NCBI GenBank assembly: GCA_024636225.1
Contig: JAGXHN010000025.1
Span: 1 to 32,609 of the forward strand
Direction: 5' to 3'
From: Desulfuromonadaceae bacterium
Lineage (GTDB): Bacteria; Desulfobacterota; Desulfuromonadia; Desulfuromonadales; UBA2294
DNA length: 32,609 nt
Position numbers and translations under genes: made by a program. Numbering within the stretch: the stretch's first letter is position 1; each line of letters starts with the position of its first letter. Below the pieces are notes generated by a model. It was not told the DNA's origin and did no database searches. It worked only from the letters and a program-made list of their open reading frames with translations. This document shows positions 16,962 through 24,953 of the stretch, one piece after another.

Positions 16962-18047
16962 ATGTCGAATAAAAAAATCAAAGTACTGGTGGTTGATGAT
17001 TCCGCCGTTGTTCGTCAGTCGCTGAGTGAAATCATCAACAACGAACCCGATATGATTTTGATCGGGACTGCGGCAGATCCGATAATTGCTGCGACCAAAA
17101 TTGCCAAGGAACGGCCCGATGTGATCACTCTCGATGTTGAGATGCCGCGTATGGATGGTTTGACCTTTCTGCAGAAGATCATGTCACAGCACCCGATTCC
17201 GGTCGTCATTTGTTCAAGTTTGACCGAAAAGGGGGCCGCGACAACCCTCAAGGCGCTGCAACTCGGTGCGGTCGAAATCGTTAACAAGCCGCGCAGCGGT
17301 GCCCGACAGTTTTTCGAAGAGTCGAAAATCCGGATCTGTGATGCGATTCGGGCCGCATCGATCGCCCGGTTGCGCAAACTCACCGATTTTTCTCTTAATG
17401 TTGAGCCGAAGTTGACGGCTGACGTTATTTTGTCGCGCCGTCCAGGGTCGACAGAAAGTCTCGATACCACACAGAAAGTTATTGTCGTTGGCGCGTCAAC
17501 CGGTGGAACCGAGGCGCTCAGGATCTTTTTGCAGGCGTTACCGTACGATGCTCCCGGTGTTGTTATTGTGCAGCATATGCCGGAGCACTTTACGGCCGCT
17601 TTTGCCAAACGACTGGATGGGATCTGCAAGGTCACGGTTAAAGAGGCGCAGGAGAATGATACGGTCATTCAAGGCCGGGCGTTGATCGCACCGGGCAATC
17701 AGCATATTTTGTTGAAGCGAAGCGGCGCCCGATATTACGTTTCACTCAAAGATGGACCGTTGGTCAGCCGGCACCGCCCTTCCGTCGATGTCTTGTTCCG
17801 GTCAACCGCCCGATATGTCGGCAGTAATGCCGTCGGACTGATTCTGACCGGGATGGGGGACGATGGTGCTCGTGGAATGCTCGAAATGAAGCAGGCCGGG
17901 GCGTATAATTTTGCTCAGGATGAAGCGTCCTGCGTGGTTTTCGGTATGCCGAACGAAGCGATTAAACATGGGGCTGTTGATAAAATCGTTCCTCTTGAAG
18001 AGTGTGCCAAGGCTGTTTTGCGGGCGGCTGGTGCGGTTGTTCGCTAA
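16962..18047 (+). CDS. cheB: CheB protein-glutamate methylesterase/response regulator
   Basis: The product is 361 residues with AGGA upstream of the ATG. The receiver domain has D12, D13 and acceptor D58 ([12 protein letters not shown]), T/S at the switch (ICSSLT) and NKP. A linker of about 30 residues leads to the methylesterase domain with catalytic S179 ([11 protein letters not shown]), H205 (VQHMPEHFT) and D301 ([10 protein letters not shown]). It is fully canonical. It removes receptor methyl groups and deamidates Gln when phosphorylated by CheA, opposing CheR. Confidence 0.97.
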   Translation: MSNKKIKVLVVDDSAVVRQSLSEIINNEPDMILIGTAADPIIAATKIAKERPDVITLDVEMPRMDGLTFLQKIMSQHPIPVVICSSLTEKGAATTLKALQLGAVEIVNKPRSGARQFFEESKIRICDAIRAASIARLRKLTDFSLNVEPKLTADVILSRRPGSTESLDTTQKVIVVGASTGGTEALRIFLQALPYDAPGVVIVQHMPEHFTAAFAKRLDGICKVTVKEAQENDTVIQGRALIAPGNQHILLKRSGARYYVSLKDGPLVSRHRPSVDVLFRSTARYVGSNAVGLILTGMGDDGARGMLEMKQAGAYNFAQDEASCVVFGMPNEAIKHGAVDKIVPLEECAKAVLRAAGAVVR

Positions 18048-18089
18048 AAACGCGCTTGAGGGAAAAAGAGGGAAAAAGAGGAGAAGAGC

Positions 18090-18965
18090 ATGGAACGACT
18101 GACCGACGATGAATTGATAGCAGAGTTAAAAGACCGATTCGCCTTTAATCTGAAGGCGCTTGTCGATCTTCGCGAGATGACCGCCAAGCTGGAGGTCATG
18201 AACAGCAGGCTGCAGGAGTCCGAAGCGGTTAAAGGGCATTTTCTCTCCAATATACGCAACGAGATCAATAATCCTCTTACCTCGATCATGGGTTTGTCGA
18301 GCCAGTATTTCGGCGGAAAGTTTGATCCCGAAAGGTATGCGGAGGTCTCACGGATGATCTATCTTGAAGCCTTTCATCTCGATTTTCAGCTGCAGAATAT
18401 TTTTATGGCGGCAGAACTCGAAGCGGGAGAGGCAGAACCGGCTTTTTCCAGAGTCGATATCAAAACGATTGTCGACCGGGTGGTCGATGCCTTTAATTAT
18501 CAGATTAAAGAGAAAAATATCTCCATATCGGTTCATTTGCCGGATGAATTTGTATTTCCGACCGATGCACGGATGCTCAAGCTGGTGTTGTCCAATCTGC
18601 TGGCCAATGCCGCTGAATTCTGCGAGGAAAAGGGTGAAATATATATATCAGCAACGGTCGGTGCTGACGGGATGCAGCTGGAGATTTACGATAATGGTGT
18701 CGGGATCGATCCGGCAGACCAGAAGACGATCTTTGATCGATTTATGCAGCTTGATAACGGGACTACCAAAAGACACCGTGGTCATGGTCTCGGGCTGAGT
18801 ATTGTTGCTGCTCTGGTTGAACTGATGGGGGGGAGCTTGATGCTTGAAAGTAAAATCGGGCATGGGTGTCGCTTCTTTATTCGTCTCCCTGAAACCACAA
18901 CCCCCGTTCAGGATTCCGCCCAGGGGGGGAACCTGTTTCTCTTTGATGATGCAGAACAGTTTTGA
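18090..18965 (+). CDS. Histidine-kinase-like protein with Asn in place of the phospho-His
   Basis: The product is 291 residues with an AGGAG ribosome site before the ATG. It is soluble. An N-terminal coiled coil (about 10-48) leads to a HisKA-type dimerisation region reading LSNIRNEINNPLTSIMGLS. The expected phospho-acceptor His of IRHEINNPL is Asn57 (codon AAC; CAC would be His). The ATPase domain is intact, with N box NLLANAAEF, G1 DNGVGID, F box FDRFMQ and G2 GHGLGLSI. It should therefore bind ATP but not autophosphorylate on the normal site. Placed between cheB and cheD, it may regulate CheA, CheD or a receptor allosterically, or phosphorylate in trans. Its stop overlaps the cheD start by 4 bases. 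Confidence 0.92.
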   Translation: MERLTDDELIAELKDRFAFNLKALVDLREMTAKLEVMNSRLQESEAVKGHFLSNIRNEINNPLTSIMGLSSQYFGGKFDPERYAEVSRMIYLEAFHLDFQLQNIFMAAELEAGEAEPAFSRVDIKTIVDRVVDAFNYQIKEKNISISVHLPDEFVFPTDARMLKLVLSNLLANAAEFCEEKGEIYISATVGADGMQLEIYDNGVGIDPADQKTIFDRFMQLDNGTTKRHRGHGLGLSIVAALVELMGGSLMLESKIGHGCRFFIRLPETTTPVQDSAQGGNLFLFDDAEQF

Positions 18966-19495
18966 CGGAGCCGGTGTTGAGCGGTAATACAAACCAGCTG
19001 ATTCATAAGACCCACTACCTCTATCCGGGGACGATCTTCACGCATCAGGAGCGGCATCTTGTCACGACGGTTCTCGGTTCCTGTATTTCGGTCTGCGTCT
19101 GGAATGAGAAGATGAGGGTCGGGGGGATTAATCATTATCTTCTGCCGCTCTGGAATGGCGAAGGGTTGCCGACACCAAAGTACGGGAATGTCGCCATCGA
19201 GCGTCTGGTTGAGAAAGTGAACAGGCTTGCCGGTGGTGGACCCCTGATCGCAAAAGTGTTTGGCGGTGCTTCCATGTGGGCGCAGGGGAGCGGTGCCCTG
19301 GCTGTCGGGGATAGAAATGTGGAACTGGCCTTTCGTACCCTCGAAGAGTTGAAAATCAAGATTGTCAGTCAGGATGTTGGTGGAGGGATGGGACGAAAGA
19401 TCATCTTCGACACGCAATCCGGCACTGTTCTGCTCAAACGCAATCCGAGTGTTGCCATGCGGGCTGAAATGAACGACGGCAAGCATGCCTCCTAA
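18962..19495 (+). CDS. cheD: CheD chemoreceptor glutamine deamidase
   Basis: The start is a TTG. That at 18962 overlaps the previous stop (TTGA). The one at 18977 has a better-spaced GGAG, and either is possible. The product is up to 177 residues. Catalytic residues are present: C41 in VLGSCISVCVW and H58 in GGINHYLLP, with the Thr in the KVFGGAS/QDVGG core region typical of the family. CheD deamidates receptor Gln to Glu and in some bacteria is controlled by CheC. No cheC is present in the window. Confidence 0.94.
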   Translation: MTEPVLSGNTNQLIHKTHYLYPGTIFTHQERHLVTTVLGSCISVCVWNEKMRVGGINHYLLPLWNGEGLPTPKYGNVAIERLVEKVNRLAGGGPLIAKVFGGASMWAQGSGALAVGDRNVELAFRTLEELKIKIVSQDVGGGMGRKIIFDTQSGTVLLKRNPSVAMRAEMNDGKHAS

Positions 19496-19507
19496 AGGTC
19501 AGTCACT

Positions 19508-21604
19508 ATGCTAAAGGACGACAGTAAAGTCTCACAACTGATCGCCAGAGTTCCGTGGTTGATTGTCCTGCTCTGGTCGATTGTTACAATTTTTATTGCT
19601 CTGTTACACGCTTACGGAAACAAACAGCTGGCCCAGAATTCTGCTCTGGTTGAAGCACGCACTTTAATTAAACAAGAGGAGTTGAGTCGGTATTGGATCG
19701 CTGCTAACGGTGGTTTGTATGCCGCATCCTCTGGTAAAGGGCTTATTTCTCCCTCGGTTTTCAGTGAGGCCGGGGCTAAAGAGCTCAAAAACGAAAAAAG
19801 ATTTTTTCCGATCAGTCACAACGATATTACGGCACAGATGTACCGCAGACTGGAAGACGATTACGGCTATCGGGCGCGGATGATCAGTCTCGATTCGATT
19901 CGGGCCGAAGGGGTTCCGGATCCGTGGGAGAGGGACGCTCTCAAGAATCTGACCAGGGGTGAAGATTTTTTTTATGAAGTTGTATCATTGCATGGAGACG
20001 ACTCTCTCCGATTGATTCACGCAACACGATTTAAAGAGGAGTGCGTGAACTGTCATACCAAGGAATACCGGGTCGGTGAGCTGCTCGGCGCTTTCAGTCT
20101 GACTCTCCCGCTCGATTCTTACTATACTGCTCTTGGTTCATACAGCTATTCGATTCTGATCGGCTATCTTCTCCTCTGGTTGTTTGGCCTTGTGCTGACC
20201 TGTTTTGCTGCCTCCTTGTTCAGACGTCTCTATCTACAATCTTGTGAACAGGGGAATCAATTGCAGTTGGCCGAGACCAATCTGCATTACCTCGCCTATT
20301 TCGACCCAGGGACCAATCTCCCTAATCGAGCCACCTTCGACGACCGACTCCGGGTTGCCATGGCGCATGCCATCCGTCTGAATGAAAGGGTCGCCATAGC
20401 GGTCGTCAATCTTGAGGATTTCACCACGATCAGGGGGCTGTACAGTCAGGGGGTCGGCGAACAGTTGATAAAAAAAGTTGCCGAGGTTATCGCCGGACGT
20501 ATTCGTCCTGATGATACCATTGCCAGGATGGGGAACGACAGGCTGCTGCTGCTGCTGCCGGGACTTGTGTCGCGCGAAAACGTCGCACGGATTGTGAATA
20601 ACATTAATCGGGGATTTGAAGAGTCGGTCGCTCTGGACAAAATGGAGGTTTTTGTCAAAGTCAGTTTTGGTGTTTCAGTCTTTCCTGATGATGCGTCAAC
20701 CTCGGAATTACTGATTTCTCAAGCCGAAACGGCAGCTTTTCGCGTGGCACAGCAGAAGATCTCGAATCTGCAGATGTTTTCGGAGGAGATGAACGCCGCT
20801 GCTCACGCTCATCTTCAGCTCGAAACCGGACTTCGCCACGGACTCAGCCGCAATGAGTTTTCTCTCTATTACCAACCGCAGATTAACGTTCCTACCGGAA
20901 CCGTTTTTGGCGCCGAGGCGCTGATTCGCTGGAATCATCCCGAATGGGGGCAGATCACGCCGGATCAGTTTATCCCTATGGCTGAAAATAATGGAGCCAT
21001 CGTCCCGATTGGTGAGTGGGTGCTTATGGAGGCGTGTGCGCAGGTTGTTCGCTGGAAAAATTTATTTAATATCCCCTTTCGCCTTGGCGTTAATATCTCG
21101 GCTCGTCAGTTTCAGGATGTTGAATTGGTCGACCTGATTGATCGTGTTCTGCAGAAGACAGGGATTGATCCGGCTGATCTGGAGATAGAAATTACCGAGG
21201 GGACGATTATGGAAAATGTCGTCAGGGCCAACGAGACGTTGATTGATCTTAAGGTGCGGGGGGTCAAAGTAGCGATTGACGATTTCGGCACCGGCTACTC
21301 TTCTCTGAGTCAACTCAAAAAGTTTCCGTTCGATCGTCTGAAAGTCGACCGCTCGTTTATTGCAGACCTCGACAGCAATCGGGACAGTCAGGTGATTATC
21401 GAAATGATCATCGATCTGGCGGCGAAACTGAACATGGAAATTATTGCTGAAGGGATCGAGACAGAGCAACAGAAAAAATTTTTAATCTCAAGAGGGTGTT
21501 ATCTGATGCAGGGGTATCTATTCGCCAAGCCGATGCCGGCGGACGATTTCACCCGGTTTCTTGAGTCGTCACAACTTTTACCCGATTCTTGCTGCCAGGC
21601 TTGA
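19508..21604 (+). CDS. Haem-c sensor, degenerate GGDEF, EAL phosphodiesterase
   Basis: The product is 698 residues, 12 bases after cheD. TM1 is at about 16-34. The periplasmic domain is of the Tll0287/DUF3365 type and contains a CVNCH motif (179-183), which fits covalent c-type haem attachment. TM2 is at about 213-238. The GGDEF domain keeps the fold but its active-site motif is GNDRL (342-346), so it should not make cyclic di-GMP. The EAL domain keeps EAL (470-472), NISARQF, EITEGT, DDFGTGYSS, KVDRSF, AEGIE and MQGYLFAKPM, all the metal and catalytic residues. I predict a cyclic-di-GMP phosphodiesterase controlled by redox state or a small gas. As the last gene of the chemosensory run it may lower cyclic di-GMP locally. 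Confidence 0.93.
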   Translation: MLKDDSKVSQLIARVPWLIVLLWSIVTIFIALLHAYGNKQLAQNSALVEARTLIKQEELSRYWIAANGGLYAASSGKGLISPSVFSEAGAKELKNEKRFFPISHNDITAQMYRRLEDDYGYRARMISLDSIRAEGVPDPWERDALKNLTRGEDFFYEVVSLHGDDSLRLIHATRFKEECVNCHTKEYRVGELLGAFSLTLPLDSYYTALGSYSYSILIGYLLLWLFGLVLTCFAASLFRRLYLQSCEQGNQLQLAETNLHYLAYFDPGTNLPNRATFDDRLRVAMAHAIRLNERVAIAVVNLEDFTTIRGLYSQGVGEQLIKKVAEVIAGRIRPDDTIARMGNDRLLLLLPGLVSRENVARIVNNINRGFEESVALDKMEVFVKVSFGVSVFPDDASTSELLISQAETAAFRVAQQKISNLQMFSEEMNAAAHAHLQLETGLRHGLSRNEFSLYYQPQINVPTGTVFGAEALIRWNHPEWGQITPDQFIPMAENNGAIVPIGEWVLMEACAQVVRWKNLFNIPFRLGVNISARQFQDVELVDLIDRVLQKTGIDPADLEIEITEGTIMENVVRANETLIDLKVRGVKVAIDDFGTGYSSLSQLKKFPFDRLKVDRSFIADLDSNRDSQVIIEMIIDLAAKLNMEIIAEGIETEQQKKFLISRGCYLMQGYLFAKPMPADDFTRFLESSQLLPDSCCQA

Positions 21605-21767
21605 TTCGTAGATATTTCTGTCTTCTGGCCATTTTCCTTTTTTGAGGCGTCTGAACTGTCTGATTTCCGCTTTGTTGCTGTTCAGATTTCGAATTTAATC
21701 TGATCTGCGGAATCAATTGACTCACTGCCGCCATAAAAAACCCGATTAAAAGTACTGTTTCAAACAT
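21549..21767 (-). CDS. Possible small single-pass membrane protein
   Basis: The product would be 72 residues. The ATG at 21767 has a strong AGGAG ribosome site 7 bases upstream (21775-21779 on this strand). The N-terminus is hydrophobic (FETVLLIGFFMAAVSQLIP), followed by a basic tail rich in Lys, Arg and Gln. The last 56 bases run antisense to the 3' end of the EAL gene, with convergent orientation. No homologue is recognised. The ribosome site and leading membrane helix argue for a real gene; the overlap and small size argue for caution. Confidence 0.45.
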   Translation of the reverse strand: MFETVLLIGFFMAAVSQLIPQIRLNSKSEQQQSGNQTVQTPQKRKMARRQKYLRIKPGSKNRVKVVTTQETG

Positions 21768-21810
21768 CTCATATCTCCTCTTTTTGGTTCATACACTCTT
21801 TTGTTTCTTT

Positions 21811-21945
21811 GTAACGGTTCAGCCCATCTATTACGGCATAAGGTCTACAGCTGTTGCCTGCGTAAAGCGGTGTCACTTAACTTTCCTTTAGTCAACAGCA
21901 GTAGCCCACATGCTGTGCGGTTTGAGCAGGGTGCTGAATAATTAC
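21811..21945 (+). mobile_element. Miniature inverted-repeat element, copy A
   Basis: The left end GTAACGGTTCAGCCC (21811-21825) and the right end GGTGCTGAATAATTAC (21930-21945) are imperfect inverted repeats, sharing GTAA and TTCAGC. The flanking octamers GTTTCTTT (left) and GTCTATTT (right) agree at 6 of 8 positions, as expected of an old target duplication. The 135-base element has no coding capacity. Its ends match those of the element at 29473-29614, but its core does not. GTAA ends and 8-bp duplications recall the IS66 family; this is an inference and no transposase is present. Confidence 0.5.
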
Positions 21946-22081
21946 GTCTATTTTTCCCCTCTATGCATCTGATTCTCGTCTACCGATGTGTCAAAATAAG
22001 TCACAACAGCAAAGAGTGCCGTCAGGGAAAAAACAGGAGAGATTTAAGCGCCACACAACAGAGAAAACATGGAGATCACGA

Positions 22082-22109
22082 TTGACAATCGGTTTGTGAA
22101 TCGTATACA
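22082..22109 (+). promoter_or_regulatory. Sigma-70-type promoter of acnB
   Basis: A perfect -35 TTGACA (22082-22087) is followed by 16 bases and the -10 TATACA (22104-22109). Transcription would begin near 22116, leaving a leader of about 110 bases before the acnB ATG. Heptamers TATACAG (22104-22110), TATGCAG (22111-22117) and TATGCAG (22131-22137) overlap the -10 and start site and may be an operator. Confidence 0.6.
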
Positions 22110-22224
22110 GTATGCAGGTTTAACGCTTTTTATGCAGCTCTAAATACATCCGTAAATGACTGAAAAAATAGAGGAATTATTCGGGTTGAATTGACAAATA
22201 ACATTTTTCAAGAAGGAGGAAATA

Positions 22225-24756
22225 ATGATTGAAGCTTATCTTCGTCAAGAAGAAGAACGTAACGCTCAGGGGATCCCGGCCTTACCGCTTACTCCCGAGC
22301 AGACCACTTCGTTGTGTGAACTGCTGCAGAATCCGCCAGCCGGAAAAGAAGCGTTTCTTCTGCATCTTTTTACGGAACGGATCTCTCCCGGCGTCGATCC
22401 CGCTGCTGAAGTCAAGGCTGCGTTTTTGGCTGATCTGCTCACCGGTGCCAAGAGCACACCGCTGTTTGATAAAAAGCAGGCTGTTGCTATTCTCGGGAGT
22501 ATGATTGGCGGATATAATATCCAGCCGTTGATCAAGGCTTTAGGCGATGCGGCACTGGCGGATGAAGCGGCTAATGCTCTCTCTGGCCTGACTTATGTCT
22601 ACGACGCTGCCCAACAGGTTATTGAACTCGCAAAAAGCAACACCGCTGCCAAAAAGGTCGTTGAGAGCTGGGCCGCAGCACAGTGGTTCACAAACAAGCC
22701 GGTGATGCCCGAGATCATTAAAGTCAAGGTGTTCAAGGTTGAAGGTGAAATCAATACTGATGACTTCTCCCCCGCCGGTGACGCCTGGAGTCGTCCGGAT
22801 ATCCCTCTGCATGCTCTCGCCATGGGGAAAACCCGCTTCCCCGGTGGCATCGAAGAGATTGCCAAATGGCGCGAGGCCGGGCATCAGGTCGCTTTTGTCG
22901 GCGACGTGGTCGGTACCGGCTCATCACGTAAATCGGCTTGTAACAGCGTGTTGTGGTGTATTGGTGACGATATTCCGGCCGTGCCGAATAAACGCCGGGG
23001 TGGCGTTATTATCGGTAGTGTTATCGCTCCGATCTTCTTCAATACCGCACAAGATTCCGGTGCGCTGCCGCTGCGTATGGATGTTACGAAGCTCGGCATG
23101 GGGGATCTGATCACGATCAATACCGCTAAAGGTGAAGTGACCAATGAAGCAGGAGAGCTGCTCGCAACGTTCGATATCAAGCCGAACACCGTCCCTGATG
23201 AATTTCGCGCTGGCGGGCGTATCCCTTTGATTATCGGTCGTGCTGTAACGACGAAAGCCTGTGCGTCTCTGAATCTGGATGAACCGGAAATTTTTGCCAG
23301 GCCGGATAATCCGGTTCCGAAACCGGGTCAGGGGTATACTCAGGCCCAGAAGATGGTCGGCAAAGCATGTGGCGTTGCAGGCGTTCTCCCTGGAACCGCT
23401 TGCGAACCAGCCATGACAACCGTCGGCTCTCAGGATACCACCGGTCCGATGACCGCTGACGAACTGAAGGAGCTCGCTTGTCTCAAGTTCCTTTCGCCGA
23501 TGTTCATGCAGTCGTTCTGCCATACCGCAGCCTACCCGAAACCGGCCGATGTGAAGATGCACGCCAATCTGCCAAAATTTGTCTCGGATCGCGAAGGGGT
23601 TGCACTGCGCCCCGGTGATGGCGTTATTCACAGTTGGCTGAACCGTCTGTTGATTCCCGACACTGTCGGTACCGGCGGCGATTCCCACACCCGCTTTCCG
23701 ATCGGCATCAGCTTTCCGGCCGGTTCCGGACTGGTCGCATTTGGTGGTGCCCTCGGTTTTATGCCTCTCGATATGCCTGAGTCGGTTCTGGTCCGCTTTA
23801 AAGGTAAACTTAATGAAGGGATTACCCTGCGTGACGCGGTGAATGCGATCCCTTACTGGGCGATCAAGCAGGGGCATCTGACCGTGCCGAAAAAGAACAA
23901 GATCAATATCTTCAATGGTCGTATTCTGGAGATGGAGGGTCTGCCTGATCTCTCGGTTGAGCAGGCGTTCGAACTGACTGACGCTGCTGCAGAGCGGAGC
24001 GCTGCGGCCGGCTGCATCCAGCTCTCCGAAGAGTCGGTCTGCACCTACTTGCGCTCCAACGTTGCATTGATGAAAAAGATGATCGAAGAAGGGTATCAAC
24101 ATCCCGGTACCCTGCAGAAACGGATCGATGCTGTTAACGACTGGCTGAAGAAACCGCAACTCATCAAGGCTGATGCCAATGCTGAGTATGCAGCTGTGAT
24201 CGAGATCGATCTGGCTGAAATCACCGAGCCGATACTCGCTTGCCCGAACGATCCGGACGATGTCAAGCTCCTCTCTGAAGTTCAGGGGACGCCGATTCAG
24301 GATATCTTCCTCGGTTCCTGCATGACAAATATCGGGCACTTCCGCGCTGCCGCCGCAATCTGGCGTGGGCAGAAGTTTAATCCGAATGTACGGACCTGGA
24401 TCTGTCCGCCGACTCGCATGGACCAGGCGAAACTCAAGGAAGAGGCGGTTTTCTCGGTTTACAGTGCCATGGGGGCACGAATTGAGATTGCCGGTTGTTC
24501 GCTCTGCATGGGGAATCAGGCCCGCGTCCCTGACGGCGTCAACATGTTTTCCACTTCGACCCGTAACTTTGATGACCGGATCGGCAACGGCGCCAAGGTC
24601 TATCTCGGTAGCGCCGAACTCGGTGCGGTGACCGCTAATATGGGTAAACTTCCGACTCCGGCCGAGTATCTTGCGGCTTACAAGGAGAAGGTCGCACCGA
24701 ATAAAGATGCGATTTATCAGTATCTGCAGTTTGATGAGATGGATGGTTACAACTAA
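22225..24756 (+). CDS. acnB: Aconitate hydratase B (aconitase/2-methylisocitrate dehydratase)
   Basis: The product is 843 residues with a strong GGAGG ribosome site before the ATG. The length and domain order (HEAT-like N-terminus, mobile domain 4, then domains 1-3) match AcnB rather than AcnA. Cluster ligands C699 (GSCMTNIGHF), C758 and C761 (GCSLCMGNQARV) have the same 59- and 3-residue spacing as in E. coli AcnB and hold the [4Fe-4S] cluster. The enzyme converts citrate to isocitrate in the cytoplasmic TCA cycle; AcnB proteins can also act on 2-methylisocitrate. It is transcribed alone, between its own promoter and a strong terminator. A 619-codon open frame on the opposite strand is a codon-bias artefact. 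Confidence 0.98.
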   Translation: MIEAYLRQEEERNAQGIPALPLTPEQTTSLCELLQNPPAGKEAFLLHLFTERISPGVDPAAEVKAAFLADLLTGAKSTPLFDKKQAVAILGSMIGGYNIQPLIKALGDAALADEAANALSGLTYVYDAAQQVIELAKSNTAAKKVVESWAAAQWFTNKPVMPEIIKVKVFKVEGEINTDDFSPAGDAWSRPDIPLHALAMGKTRFPGGIEEIAKWREAGHQVAFVGDVVGTGSSRKSACNSVLWCIGDDIPAVPNKRRGGVIIGSVIAPIFFNTAQDSGALPLRMDVTKLGMGDLITINTAKGEVTNEAGELLATFDIKPNTVPDEFRAGGRIPLIIGRAVTTKACASLNLDEPEIFARPDNPVPKPGQGYTQAQKMVGKACGVAGVLPGTACEPAMTTVGSQDTTGPMTADELKELACLKFLSPMFMQSFCHTAAYPKPADVKMHANLPKFVSDREGVALRPGDGVIHSWLNRLLIPDTVGTGGDSHTRFPIGISFPAGSGLVAFGGALGFMPLDMPESVLVRFKGKLNEGITLRDAVNAIPYWAIKQGHLTVPKKNKINIFNGRILEMEGLPDLSVEQAFELTDAAAERSAAAGCIQLSEESVCTYLRSNVALMKKMIEEGYQHPGTLQKRIDAVNDWLKKPQLIKADANAEYAAVIEIDLAEITEPILACPNDPDDVKLLSEVQGTPIQDIFLGSCMTNIGHFRAAAAIWRGQKFNPNVRTWICPPTRMDQAKLKEEAVFSVYSAMGARIEIAGCSLCMGNQARVPDGVNMFSTSTRNFDDRIGNGAKVYLGSAELGAVTANMGKLPTPAEYLAAYKEKVAPNKDAIYQYLQFDEMDGYN

Positions 24757-24781
24757 GCATCTACTCGTGCCTGTGTGACTC

Positions 24782-24816
24782 AAACGCCCCCATCAATTTA
24801 TGATGGGGGCGTTTTT
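24782..24816 (+). terminator. Rho-independent terminator of acnB
   Basis: A perfect 14-bp stem, AAACGCCCCCATCA (24782-24795) and its complement (24801-24814), with a 5-base loop is followed by T residues (24812-24816). It lies 26 bases after the acnB stop. The A run on the left would also allow function on the other strand, but no gene converges there. Confidence 0.92.
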
Positions 24817-24953
24817 ATTAAAATAAAGATAGTCAAATTATGGAAATCCTGCTTTCATACATCTGTTCATGAACTGTTTTACTTTTGATTGTATCCAAAA
24901 CTTGATGCTTGCCAAAAAACATCATAGCAATATGACCGACGAAGGAGTTTGGT

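Larger units (their letters stand above)
21605..22224. other. Intergenic region before acnB
   Basis: About 620 bases hold the 5' part of the small antisense frame (to 21767), a miniature inverted-repeat element (21811-21945) and the acnB promoter (22082-22109). I see no other gene in it. No clear hairpin terminator follows the EAL gene. The stretch 21946-22080 shows no feature I could support. Confidence 0.6.

Noticed and set aside
22924..24783. A 619-codon open frame on the minus strand opposite acnB
   Set aside because: It mirrors a highly conserved enzyme gene; long antisense frames arise from codon bias, and the protein has no recognisable domain or signal.
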